This document shows, in pieces, positions 1 to 9,900 of a stretch of 64,000 nt of DNA. Below the pieces are notes generated by a model. That model ran no database searches. It was not told the origin of the DNA and worked only from the letters and a program-made list of their open reading frames with translations. The stretch's first letter is position 1, and every line of letters begins with the position of its first letter. Source of the DNA: Desulfosporosinus fructosivorans (lineage in GTDB: Bacteria > Bacillota > Desulfitobacteriia > Desulfitobacteriales > Desulfitobacteriaceae). Location: assembly GCF_004766045.1 (NCBI RefSeq), contig NZ_SPQQ01000008.1:85062-149061 (forward strand), given 5' to 3'. The position numbers and the translations under genes were made by a program.

Positions 1-818
1 TACGAAAATATTTCGATACCATCGAACATGGACAAATACAGGCAATGCTTCGACAACGGGTTAATGATGGAGTCGTTACAAGGCTGATAGGAAAGTGGCT
101 AAATGCAGGTGTACAGGAGAAGGATCAACTCAGTTATCCAGAAGCCGGCTCTCCTCAGGGCGGGGTAATTTCGCCGCTTCTTAGTAACATCTATTTACAT
201 CACGTAATGGATGTATGGTTCGAGACGGTGGTCAAACCACGTATGACGGGAAAGGTATTCATGGTCCGTTTTGCCGATGATCTAATAGTAGGATTTTCAG
301 ATAAACAAGACGCCATGCGAGTAATGGAGGTTCTCCCCAAGAGGTTTGGCAAATTCGGACTTACAGTGCACCCTGAGAAGACACGCTTAGTTCCCTTCAA
401 CCGACCGAGGAAAGCAGACCAAAAACCAGATGAGGAATGTAGGACATTCGACTTCCTGGGTTTTACCCACTATTGGGGACGGAGTCTGAGAGGGAATTGG
501 GTTGTCAGACGGAAAACTATAAGTAAGCGTTTGAGCAGCAAAATACAAGGGATAGGAAAGTGGTGTCGGGATAATCGGCACCTTCCCATAAGAGATCAGC
601 ATAAAATCCTATGTGTTAAACTGCAGGGACACTATCAGTATTATGGCATTAATGGGAATGCCAAGTGCCTTAGCGCTTTTCGTCACGCAGTATCGCATTT
701 ATGGCTAAAGTGGCTAAACCGACGGTCGCGGAAAGGTAAAAGAAACTGGGACTCGTTCAACGATTTCCTCAAGCATTTTCCACTTCCAACGCCAAAAATA
801 ATGCACTACAACATTTAG
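1..818 (+). CDS. ltrA: Group II intron reverse transcriptase/maturase, C-terminal part (5' end outside window)
   Basis: The reading frame is open from base 3, so the gene starts upstream of the window. The first residues ([12 protein letters not shown]) match the conserved RT motif around the first catalytic Asp. The second catalytic block is FADD in RFADDLIVG (near base 275), followed by [11 protein letters not shown], the thumb, and the maturase X domain ending with [14 protein letters not shown]. After domain X the protein stops at [10 protein letters not shown] with no HNH endonuclease, so it belongs to the endonuclease-less maturases. It would splice the intron RNA and copy it into DNA at target sites. 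The intron's domain V follows directly. The frame is intact, so the element may still be active, but its 5' half cannot be judged here. Confidence 0.93.
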   Translation, partial: RKYFDTIEHGQIQAMLRQRVNDGVVTRLIGKWLNAGVQEKDQLSYPEAGSPQGGVISPLLSNIYLHHVMDVWFETVVKPRMTGKVFMVRFADDLIVGFSDKQDAMRVMEVLPKRFGKFGLTVHPEKTRLVPFNRPRKADQKPDEECRTFDFLGFTHYWGRSLRGNWVVRRKTISKRLSSKIQGIGKWCRDNRHLPIRDQHKILCVKLQGHYQYYGINGNAKCLSAFRHAVSHLWLKWLNRRSRKGKRNWDSFNDFLKHFPLPTPKIMHYNI

Positions 819-830
819 CAAAACCATAAT

Positions 831-912
<82 letters not shown>

Positions 913-984
913 AATTACCTTACTGTAAGCCTAGAAGAATAACCGGATTAACTTAATGGCGAATATTAAAGGATGTAAAATACA

Positions 985-1734
985 TTGAAAATCATAATCT
1001 CTCCAGCGAAGAAAATGAATATGGACGCGGATTTTCTGCCGTCTCGCAATCCTCCGGTATACCTTGAAAAAGCCCAAAAGCTTAAAGAATATCTACAAAG
1101 CCTAACATACGAGGACCTTAAAAAACTGCTTTGCTGTAACGATGAGATTGCAAGGCTGAACTATGAACGCTATCAAAAAATGGATTTGTGCGGTTACACA
1201 AACCTGGCCATTTTATCCTACGATGGCATTCAGTACAAGTACATGGCACCACAGGTATTTGAGGACGATTATTTTGACTACATAGAAAATCATCTACGGA
1301 TTTTATCTGGATTTTATGGGATATTGAAACCTTTCGATGGAGTTGTACCCTATCGATTGGAAATGCAGACAAAGTTAAAAACGGCCTTCTGTCATAATAT
1401 GTATGACTATTGGAAAGATGATATCTATCGGGACCTAACCCAGAATGATACCACGATTTTGAATCTTGCTTCTACTGAATACAGTAAAACTGTTGAGAAA
1501 TACCTGACAGCCGACATTAATTACATTACCTGCAGATTCGGCGAACTGATCGGCAGTATAGTTATAGAAAAAGGAGTTTATGTTAAAATGGCTCGCGGTG
1601 AAATGGTGCGTTTCATGGCTGAAAACGCGGTTGAAAATTTGGATGAAATCAAAGAGTTTAATAGACTTAATTTTATTTATATGGATGAGCTATCGGATAA
1701 CAAAACCTTTGTTTTTTTGAAGACCAGAAAGTAA
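985..1734 (+). CDS. yaaA: YaaA family peroxide-stress protein
   Basis: The 249-residue protein begins with MKIIISPAKKM, the family signature, and continues with LSYDGIQYKYM and FYGILKPFDGVVPYRLEM, both conserved blocks of the UPF0246/YaaA family. Length is normal for the family (about 250). The start is TTG at 985, chosen because AAAGG at 968-972 sits at the right distance and the signature starts there. In E. coli YaaA lowers free intracellular iron and limits DNA damage during peroxide stress; the biochemical mechanism is not settled. It stands alone after the group II intron and is not obviously in an operon. Confidence 0.9.
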   Translation: MKIIISPAKKMNMDADFLPSRNPPVYLEKAQKLKEYLQSLTYEDLKKLLCCNDEIARLNYERYQKMDLCGYTNLAILSYDGIQYKYMAPQVFEDDYFDYIENHLRILSGFYGILKPFDGVVPYRLEMQTKLKTAFCHNMYDYWKDDIYRDLTQNDTTILNLASTEYSKTVEKYLTADINYITCRFGELIGSIVIEKGVYVKMARGEMVRFMAENAVENLDEIKEFNRLNFIYMDELSDNKTFVFLKTRK

Positions 1735-2142
1735 AACCATATTTAAAAACAACATTGAGCGAGATGGATTGGAACTAACTGCTGCTGATCAAAGTTTCCT
1801 TGGGCGTTTCTCTTAAGGAAGATTTTTTTAAGAACAATCCAAAGATTCCCTGCTCTCAGTTCAAACCGGCACGTGGGAGATTCCTTTGTTTAAAGTAAAT
1901 TTTGCATCATCATGTTGCGATCGGTTACAAGAAGACGATGGTGGCGAATAAAGTAAGAAATTAACTCTAACCTCACAAATTTTAGGTATCAACGACATCG
2001 ATGTCAGATAGGGATTATTGAAACCGATATACATTATGCCAAAATGGGGCTAATATCAGGAGGAGATATAGTAGTAAACCTCTGGCGATAAATAAACAAA
2101 GTTTATATTATCTCAGAAATCCTAAGAAAAGGGTGAAGAGTT
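1735..2142. other. Intergenic region without a recognised gene
   Basis: No convincing coding sequence is visible in either strand over these 408 bases. A weak hairpin TTCCTT/AAGGAA at 1796-1820 is followed by a run of seven T (1823-1829) and may terminate yaaA transcription. The last 20 bases carry the Shine-Dalgarno-like AAAGGGTGAAGAG of the next gene. Confidence 0.5.
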
Positions 2143-2763
2143 TTGAGCGGAATTAAATTTCTTTTTATTAGCGGAGAAGGCGAGGTGTACCCAGTCCCGG
2201 TTTTAAAGAAGTCGAACTATAAAGCGGTACCAATGCTAGCAAATGAGTCAGTCCTAGTAGTTGAACTGTTTTACGAGATTGAAAACAGAAAACCTTTGCG
2301 GTTAATCTATGCTGGGTTTGACAGGATTCAACTTGATGGGCATGGTCAGTATATACTGACTATGGAGGAGAAAGTGAGCAAGTCTTACAACATACACCAT
2401 TTTGGATTAGCAAGCGCGGAGGAATTAAGCAAAAGAGAAGACCCCATAGCAATTCCAATGGCACCGATTGTTCCTAATACTAAAGAAAAAGAAGCCTTGA
2501 TTAGTTTTATAAAAAGAAAATATCCGATCTTATGGGAGAATAGCCCGGAGATAGTTGAGCTTTCCATACAATCTAGGTTTAATAAACATTATGATCTCGT
2601 AAATCTAGTTAAGAAATCAACAGTTATCAGGCGAAAAATAAACTGGCAGAGTACAAATAGAGATGAAATTCTAATTTTGGGGTATTTAAATAGCATCCTG
2701 ATAATACTGAGTTTTAGGTGCCGTATAGTTTACAGACATATAGGAACAAATATAAACTTCTAA
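2143..2763 (+). CDS. Hypothetical protein, 206 aa
   Basis: I do not recognise this family. The TTG start at 2143 follows a purine-rich stretch (AAAAGGGTGAAGAG). The N-terminal 110 residues look like a beta-rich domain (alternating hydrophobic strands such as SVLVVELFYEI and LRLIYAGFDRIQL). The middle contains a proline-rich linker (PIAIPMAPIVP) and a charged helical part. The last 40 residues turn hydrophobic and basic (ILILGYLNSILIILSFRCRIVYRHI), which could be a membrane segment or a frame-shifted tail. It is transcribed toward the tyrosine recombinase and may be cargo of that element. Confidence 0.5.
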   Translation: MSGIKFLFISGEGEVYPVPVLKKSNYKAVPMLANESVLVVELFYEIENRKPLRLIYAGFDRIQLDGHGQYILTMEEKVSKSYNIHHFGLASAEELSKREDPIAIPMAPIVPNTKEKEALISFIKRKYPILWENSPEIVELSIQSRFNKHYDLVNLVKKSTVIRRKINWQSTNRDEILILGYLNSILIILSFRCRIVYRHIGTNINF

Positions 2764-2797
2764 ATATTAAAACTTTAGTCGCAGATGTGCTTGGTAA

Positions 2798-3733
2798 TTA
2801 GTTAAACATCATAGCAAGCGGGTTTGAATTGACAGCAGATTGCAATTGATGTTCATCAATATGAGTATAAATTTCGGTTGTGGCCACGCTTTCGTGTCCT
2901 AAAATTTGCTGAAGTGATCGTATATCAACCCGTCCATACTTGTACATTAATGTGGCTGCTGTATGGCGAAGTTTGTGGGTTGATATGTATTTCGGATCGA
3001 GTCCTGAAGCAATTACATATTTCTTTACGACATTTTGAATAGCTTTGGTTGTCATCCGCCTGTTGTTTCTTGAAATAAACAGTGCATTGGTAGGTATATC
3101 GAAGGAGCTCCGAATTTGAATCCATTTATTAATCGATTTTTTGGCAGCTGGAGTCAAATAGATTCTACGTTCCTTGTTCCCTTTGCCAACGACACTAATA
3201 ACTTCATTATCCACTTGGTCGATATCTAAGCTTGCTAATTCGGATAAACGTAAAGCACAGTTTAGAAAAATGGTTATTATGCTATGATCGCGTGGAGACT
3301 TCTCGCATTGAATTAGAAGCCTGACTGATTCTTCTAGACTTAAGTATTTGGGTATTCTTTTAGGGAGTTTTGGGGTCTCCAATTCTTCAGCAATATTGTT
3401 ATCAATGAGATGAACCTTGGTTTTAAGATACTTCCAAAATTGACGGATAGATACAATTTTTCTTGCTCTAGTACCGGCAGCAGCGTGTAGTTCAGTTTGA
3501 CAATAGGCAATGAATGTATACATATCGTTAAGAGATATTGTTTTAATGAATTCCAAGTCTACCCCTACAAAGATTTTGTCAGTTATAGGCTTGTTTCGGG
3601 ATGCCATTACAAAGCTGAAAAACATAAGTAAATCCGTTCGGTATTCTTTAACCGTGTTTTCTGACCTGCCTTTTATAACGACAAGATACCCTAGGTACTG
3701 TTCAACAAGTTGACAAGTTTTATTGGATTGCAT
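2798..3733 (-). CDS. Tyrosine recombinase/phage-type integrase
   Basis: At 311 residues this has the normal length of XerC/XerD-type recombinases. The N-terminal half is a SAM-like core-binding domain (ENTVKEYRTDLLMF). The catalytic domain shows the first Arg in CALRLSELASLD, the HxLRH box in THKLRHTAATLM, and the C-terminal box LGHESVATTEIYTHI with the nucleophilic Tyr. All catalytic residues are present, so it should be active. ATG at 3731-3733 is preceded by AAGGAGATG. It most likely mobilises a local element rather than acting as the dif recombinase. It is divergent from the adjacent large helicase gene (3916-6789). No att repeats were identified. Confidence 0.9.
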   Translation of the reverse strand: MQSNKTCQLVEQYLGYLVVIKGRSENTVKEYRTDLLMFFSFVMASRNKPITDKIFVGVDLEFIKTISLNDMYTFIAYCQTELHAAAGTRARKIVSIRQFWKYLKTKVHLIDNNIAEELETPKLPKRIPKYLSLEESVRLLIQCEKSPRDHSIITIFLNCALRLSELASLDIDQVDNEVISVVGKGNKERRIYLTPAAKKSINKWIQIRSSFDIPTNALFISRNNRRMTTKAIQNVVKKYVIASGLDPKYISTHKLRHTAATLMYKYGRVDIRSLQQILGHESVATTEIYTHIDEHQLQSAVNSNPLAMMFN

Positions 3734-3915
3734 TTGCTAATCATCTCCTTGCAAGTAGTATTGACTTAATTTGCAGAAGACAACAAATGCACATAACCAG
3801 AAGTTGGAAGAGGCTTGCGTAAGTTACAATTAGGCTAATAATGTGCACTTTGCTGATAAAGATAAGCCCCAAGAAAAAATATGAAAGCATATCTAACGGA
3901 AAAGAGGAAGTCAAT

Positions 3916-6789
3916 ATGTGCTACTTCATTGAAACATATGATAGCTTGAGGTATCCAATAGATAGCAATGAATCAATTGGCCTCCGAAACGCTCAGATTG
4001 GAGCTATTCATGCTATAGCGTCATATGACACCTTTAATAAGAAGTGTGCAGCAATTGTTGTAATGCCTACTGGCTCAGGGAAAACAGGGGTGCTAATGAT
4101 GGCACCTTATGTGACTCAAAGACATAAAGTGTTAATTGTAACGCCGAGCATAATGGTGCGCGGTCAAATATACGAGGACTTTTCTCACTTGCATACTCTC
4201 AGGAAAATCCACGTGTTTCATGAGGATGTAGTTCCACCACGCACCTATGAGCTTAAGAACAAGTTTTCTGAGGAATTACAAGAAGACGTATCAAGTGCTG
4301 ATGTCGTTGTGGCTACGCCGCAGGTTGCGCTGTCTTTATCTGAAAATGAGATAAAAGCTTCTTTTGATTACATTATCGTTGATGAAGCACATCATGTACC
4401 TGCTCAAACGTGGCAAAGTATACTAAACAACATGAAAGATGTTAATACAATCTTATTTACAGCTACTCCGTTTAGGATGGATAGAAAAGAAATTAGGGGC
4501 GAAAACATTTATACCTACCCATTGTCGTTAGCATATAGGGATGGAATATTTGGAGAAGTAACATATATTCCAATTGAAGAGGCACCAGAAAAAGATGATC
4601 TTATAGCCATTGAAGCAGAAAGAGTTCTAATAAACGACAGAGAGCAAGGATTTGACCATTATTTAATGGTTAGAACCGATACAAAGGATAGCGCTAAGGC
4701 ACTTGAGAAATTATACAGCAGTGTTACTCAACTCAGGCTTAAGAGAATTGATAGCTCGACAACATACAATACTGTCGCACGTGCAATTGCTTCGCTTAAA
4801 TTAAAGGAAATCGATGGTTTGATTTGTGTTGATATGCTAGGTGAAGGTTTCGATTTTCCAAATCTTAAAATAGCCGCTGTACATGCTCCCCACAAATCAT
4901 TAGCTAGCACTTTGCAGTTTATCGGAAGATTTGCCCGAACAAATGCTGATAATATCGGCAAAGCAAAGTTCATTGCAATGAATGATAATGATCTTGTTAT
5001 TGAAAATTACAAAATGTACGCAAGCGATGCTGTGTGGCAAGAGATCATAATTGATATGAGTGAGCGAAAAATACATGAGGAAGAAAGTGTGAAAAACAAT
5101 TTAAAAGAGTATTCAAGAATAACTGATGTCGAAAAATCATCTGATGACACTGTTTCTCTACATAATATCAGGCCCAATTGCCATGCAAAAGTGTACCATA
5201 TTTCTAATTTCGACATAGAAGGCGCTTTCCCTAAATCATGTGGAGTGCAAGATAATGTCTATCGTAGTTATGCAGATAATACGGTTATAGGTCTTGCTGC
5301 AATGAAAACTGGTCCAGTCTGGCTTGAAGGGGATCAAGCGTTGGACGTCCAGAATTTTTTATATATTGTCCACTATCAGCCGGATACATCACTTTTGTTC
5401 ATTTATTCTCAAAATAAAACGGAAGCTTATTATGAAGAAATAGCAGAGGCATTCTCTGAATTGTATGAGAAAATTCCAAGAAATGAGATGCACCGAGTTT
5501 TGGGCAACATGAAAGATTATCAGTTCTTTAATACGGGGATGCAGAACAGATATTCTGAGGATGGAGAATCATATAGGATCTATGCAGGGTCAAATACTGC
5601 ATCTTCAATTGATGAAACCACAGGAAAAATGAGATCTGCTGGTCATGCTTTTTGTAAAGCGAACAAGGATAACGTTCCAGTTACGATAGGGTACAGCAGC
5701 GGCTCCAAAATATGGAGCAGTTTATATTTGAAGATACCAGAATACGTGGCATGGTGCAATGAATGCGGCTCAAAGATTGCAGATGAAGGTATTATTGTAA
5801 AAACTCAAACAAATTATGACCTTTTACCTATACCAAAAAGGCTACAAAATTATCCGAGTTCTGTTTTCTTTACCTTTTTCTCTGACAAAACTTATTTGTC
5901 ACCTCCATCAATCTTTTTAGGGGGGGACTTGACTGATTACGTGCTAACTGATGTAGTTGTCAAAATCGATAATGTCAAGGAAAAACAGATCGAGTTTACG
6001 GCTAGTATAGATAGCATAGTGGAGCATTTATCATGTGATATTAATGGCAAATACAAGTCTGAGCTTAATCAGATATATATCAAGGATGGAAGAAATAGGG
6101 TATCTCTCGTTGAACATCTTAATGACAATCCGTTACAATTTAAGACTACAAATGATGCGCTAATTGTTGGGAATGAAATATGCACAGGAAATCCGGACGC
6201 CATCGCTTTTTCATTGAACAATATTGATGCTGTAGACTGGGAGGCATATAATACTGACATAAGAAACGAGTGTGGAGATCCCACCGAAACAGGGAGATCA
6301 ATTCATGCTGCGTTGCTGGATATGTTTGATGGAGATACGTCATTTCATTACCTCATATATGATCATGGAACTGGCGAAATTGCTGATTTTCTAACGGTAT
6401 CAGAAGAAGAATTTTCGATAGACGTTACTTTATATCATGTAAAAGCTATGGGTGCTCAAAACTTTAATAGTGGTGTTAATGATATCTATGAAGTAACACA
6501 ACAAGCAGTAAAGTCCACAATATGGCTCAAATCAAAGTCAACTTTATTGCAAAAACTTGTTGAACGGCGAAAAGGTGGTAGGTGTATTCTTCATAAGGGA
6601 GATTTTGAACAACTGAAAAGGTTGTTAAGGACGAACAAGTACTTTTCCGCAAAAATGGTCATTGTTCAGCCGTCGATAAGTAAAGGTATTGCAATGCCGG
6701 CTAAGTACCAGGAAGTGCTCGCATCTACAAAATTCTATGTTGATCACAGTGGTAGGGTTAAGGGACTTCGCATTTGGGGAAATAAATAA
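3916..6789 (+). CDS. DEAH-box SF2 helicase with a C-terminal nuclease-like domain
   Basis: 957 residues from ATG 3916, chosen because GAGGAAG lies 6 bases upstream; an ATG at 3841 in the same frame lacks a good ribosome site. The N-terminal 370 residues are a superfamily 2 helicase core of the ResIII type: Walker A PTGSGKTG (about residue 51), DEAH (156-159), TATPF (182-186) and QFIGRFART (about 334). The middle 400 residues are not recognised. Near the C-terminus GEIADFL (Asp824) followed by DVTLYHVK (Lys843) resembles a PD-(D/E)XK nuclease core in which HVK replaces ExK; this is inference. Such stand-alone helicase-nuclease proteins commonly occur in antiphage or restriction loci. Its neighbours are a divergent tyrosine recombinase and the exonuclease-RecQ-UvrD gene. 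No methyltransferase or partner subunit is adjacent. Confidence 0.8.
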   Translation: MCYFIETYDSLRYPIDSNESIGLRNAQIGAIHAIASYDTFNKKCAAIVVMPTGSGKTGVLMMAPYVTQRHKVLIVTPSIMVRGQIYEDFSHLHTLRKIHVFHEDVVPPRTYELKNKFSEELQEDVSSADVVVATPQVALSLSENEIKASFDYIIVDEAHHVPAQTWQSILNNMKDVNTILFTATPFRMDRKEIRGENIYTYPLSLAYRDGIFGEVTYIPIEEAPEKDDLIAIEAERVLINDREQGFDHYLMVRTDTKDSAKALEKLYSSVTQLRLKRIDSSTTYNTVARAIASLKLKEIDGLICVDMLGEGFDFPNLKIAAVHAPHKSLASTLQFIGRFARTNADNIGKAKFIAMNDNDLVIENYKMYASDAVWQEIIIDMSERKIHEEESVKNNLKEYSRITDVEKSSDDTVSLHNIRPNCHAKVYHISNFDIEGAFPKSCGVQDNVYRSYADNTVIGLAAMKTGPVWLEGDQALDVQNFLYIVHYQPDTSLLFIYSQNKTEAYYEEIAEAFSELYEKIPRNEMHRVLGNMKDYQFFNTGMQNRYSEDGESYRIYAGSNTASSIDETTGKMRSAGHAFCKANKDNVPVTIGYSSGSKIWSSLYLKIPEYVAWCNECGSKIADEGIIVKTQTNYDLLPIPKRLQNYPSSVFFTFFSDKTYLSPPSIFLGGDLTDYVLTDVVVKIDNVKEKQIEFTASIDSIVEHLSCDINGKYKSELNQIYIKDGRNRVSLVEHLNDNPLQFKTTNDALIVGNEICTGNPDAIAFSLNNIDAVDWEAYNTDIRNECGDPTETGRSIHAALLDMFDGDTSFHYLIYDHGTGEIADFLTVSEEEFSIDVTLYHVKAMGAQNFNSGVNDIYEVTQQAVKSTIWLKSKSTLLQKLVERRKGGRCILHKGDFEQLKRLLRTNKYFSAKMVIVQPSISKGIAMPAKYQEVLASTKFYVDHSGRVKGLRIWGNK

Positions 6790-6992
6790 GAACTGGCATA
6801 ACAGCTGGTATAAATATAGTTGCAGTAATAAGGAAATCCGGCTACCCATCATCCATATTATCTGCTTCTAATGCACCTTTCCTTTGGAGCAAACTGATTA
6901 TATCGAAAGTGGTTTAGTTAATGGGTCATTATTAGCCGAAGGCCTTATCTTGCCTGGAGAAAACCACCAAGTCTTTAAAGGAGGAAACGAAC

Positions 6993-9900
6993 CTGAAACC
7001 CATCGTCTTTATCGATATCGAAATTGAACCGAAAAGTGGAAAGATACTTGATATCGGCGGTGTCAAGGGCGTTGGCAGTTCATTTCACTCCAATTCTTTG
7101 GTTGACTTCGCCAAGTTTCTCTATGGGTCGGAATATGTTTGCGGTCACAATATCTTCAATCATGATTTGAAATACATTCGCAATGCCCTTATTTATGCTG
7201 GCCTTGAGGATGCAAATATCATTGATACGTTGTTTCTTTCGCCGCTTCTTTTCCCAGCCAAACCTTATCATAAGCTACTCAAGGACGATAAGCTGCAAAC
7301 AGAAGACACTAACAATCCGCTGAATGATTCCATCAAAGCAAAAGACCTTTTCTTTGATGAGATTGCAGCTTTTCAGCAGGCAGATGCCGATTTAAAACAA
7401 ATCTATTATCAGCTCTTGAGAGACCAAAAGGAGTTTTTCTCCTTCTTTCATTTCCTTGGCTATCAAGCAGATCATATCAATCTCGAAAAAGTGATTCGTG
7501 AAAAGTTTCATTCCCAAATCTGTAAAAATAGTGATTTGGCCAAGATAATCGTAGACTATCCCATCGAACTGTCCTACTGTCTGGCGCTGATCAATACCGA
7601 TAACCGATATTCCATTACGCCGCCCTGGGTTTTGAAGAACTATCCGGCAGTAGAACGGATCATGTTTTTATTAAGAAGCAGCCCGTGCCTGACAGGCTGT
7701 GGGTATTGCGATCAGGCGCTTGACGTTCATCAGGGGCTGAAACGTTTCTTCGGCTTTGCTGATTACCGAACCTATGCCGGGGAACCTTTGCAGAAGAAGG
7801 CCGTCCAAGCCGCCGTTGATAACAAATCTCTTTTGGCCATCTTTCCTACCGGTGGCGGGAAGTCCATTACCTTTCAAGTGCCGGCCTTAATGAGCGGGAT
7901 CAACACCAAGGGGCTGACAGTCGTCATCTCCCCATTGCAGTCCTTGATGAAAGACCAGGTGGATAACCTGGAAAAATTGAATATCACAGATGGTGTGACG
8001 ATTAATGGTTTGCTGGACCCGATCGAAAGAGCCAAAGCTTTGGAACGAGTAGAAAATGGTTCAGCCTCGATCCTTTATATCTCGCCGGAATCCTTGCGTT
8101 CCAAGACTATTGAACGTTTGCTTTTAGGGAGAAATGTGGTCCGTTTCGTGATCGATGAAGCTCACTGTTTTTCATCCTGGGGTCAAGATTTCCGGGTGGA
8201 CTATTTATATATTGGGGACTTTATCAAAAGCTTTCAGGAAAAGAAAAGTCTTCTAGAAGGAATTCCTGTTTCTTGTTTTACGGCGACAGCCAAGCAGAAG
8301 GTGATCGAAGATATCCGGGATTATTTCAAGGAAAAGTTATCTCTGGAATTGGAAGTCTTTAGTTCCAATGCCTCTAGGACCAATCTTCATTATGAGGTGT
8401 TCGAAAAGCATGATGAGGAGGAAAAGTACAACACCCTTAGGAATATGATCGAAGAAAAGAATTGTCCGACGATCATTTATGTTTCACGTACCCGTAAAGC
8501 AGAAGTATTGGCGCAAAGATTAACCCAAGACGGTTATCAGGCCAGAGCCTACCATGGTCAGATGGACAAGCAGGAGAAAACAGAAAATCAGGATCTCTTT
8601 ATGCGAGGAGAGATTCAGATCATGGTAGCCACTTCTGCTTTTGGCATGGGGGTGGATAAGAAAGATGTTGGTCTGGTAATTCATTACGACATCTCCGATT
8701 CCCTGGAAAATTACATTCAGGAAGCAGGAAGAGCAGGACGGGACGAAACTATTTCGGCCGCCTGTTTTGTGCTGTTTAATGACGATGACCTGAGTAAGCA
8801 TTTTGTGATGTTGAATCAGACCAAGCTGAGTATCCAGGAAATTCAGCAGGTCTGGAAGGCTGTTAAAGATATCACCAAAACACGGGCAAAGGCATCCCAA
8901 TCCACCTTAGAGATTGCCCGCAAGGCCGGTTGGGATGATAGCATCATGGACATTGGCACCAGAGTGACCACGGCAATTGCGGCCTTGGAAAACGCAGGCT
9001 ATCTGAAAAGAGGTCAGAATAGCCCGAGGCTCTACGCGAACAGTATTTTGGCCAAAAATGCCGAAGAGGCCGTTCAGAAGATTTACAGTTCCAGTCGTTT
9101 TAGTGATAAGCAAAAGGAACAGGCATCGAGGATCATTAAGAAACTGATCTCCAGTAAAAGCAAAGGACGCTCCGGTGATGAAGTGGCAGAAGCAAGGATC
9201 GATTATATCTCCGATCATTTGGGTATTGTGAAAGAGGAAGTCATCCAGATTGTCAGTCTTTTGCGGGATGAAAAGATATTAGCAGATTCTCAAGACCTGA
9301 ATGCCTTTATTAAGAAAAAGGATAGTAAGAAAAATTCCCTGAGTATCCTGAAGACCTATGGGCAAATCGAAAAATTTCTACTCACCATAATCAGCGATGA
9401 GGAAAAAATCATCCACCTCAAAGAGCTGAATGAGCAGGCTGAAGCGTCGGCCTGTGAAGATGTCTCGCCCAATAAGATCAAAACCATTTTGAATCTTTGG
9501 GCGATCAAAAACTGGATCAGACGACAGACGACACCCCATTCTAAAAACCACCTTGCCGTTCTTACGCTTTTTGATACAGAGACCTTGACAGCAAAGCTCG
9601 AAAAACGGAATGATATCGCCCAATTTATTTTGGCTGAACTTTATGATCTAAGCAAAGCAGACTCCGGTACGGAGGAAAGCAGTCAGGAGGAAGTGCCGGT
9701 TGCTTTTTCTGTTTTAGAATTGAAAGATAAATACTCCAAGAGATCTACCCTCTTTCGGAGTAGCGCGACGACGGAAGAGATTGAAGATGCACTTTTTCAT
9801 CTTTCCAGAATCGAAGCCTTGAAGATCGAGGGCGGCTTTATGGTGGTTTATAATGCGCTGACGATTGAACGTCTGGAGAAGGACAACAAAAAGCGTTACA

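Noticed and set aside
2798-3733. Integrase next to a tRNA attachment site
   Set aside because: No tRNA-like sequence or direct repeats could be found nearby by eye.
2143-6789. Hachiman-type pair (HamA with HamB helicase)
   Set aside because: The 206-residue protein at 2143 shows no feature I can tie to HamA, and an oppositely oriented recombinase separates the two genes.
8520-9218. Minus-strand frames within the RecQ part
   Set aside because: Opposite strand of strongly conserved helicase motifs; no independent coding signals.
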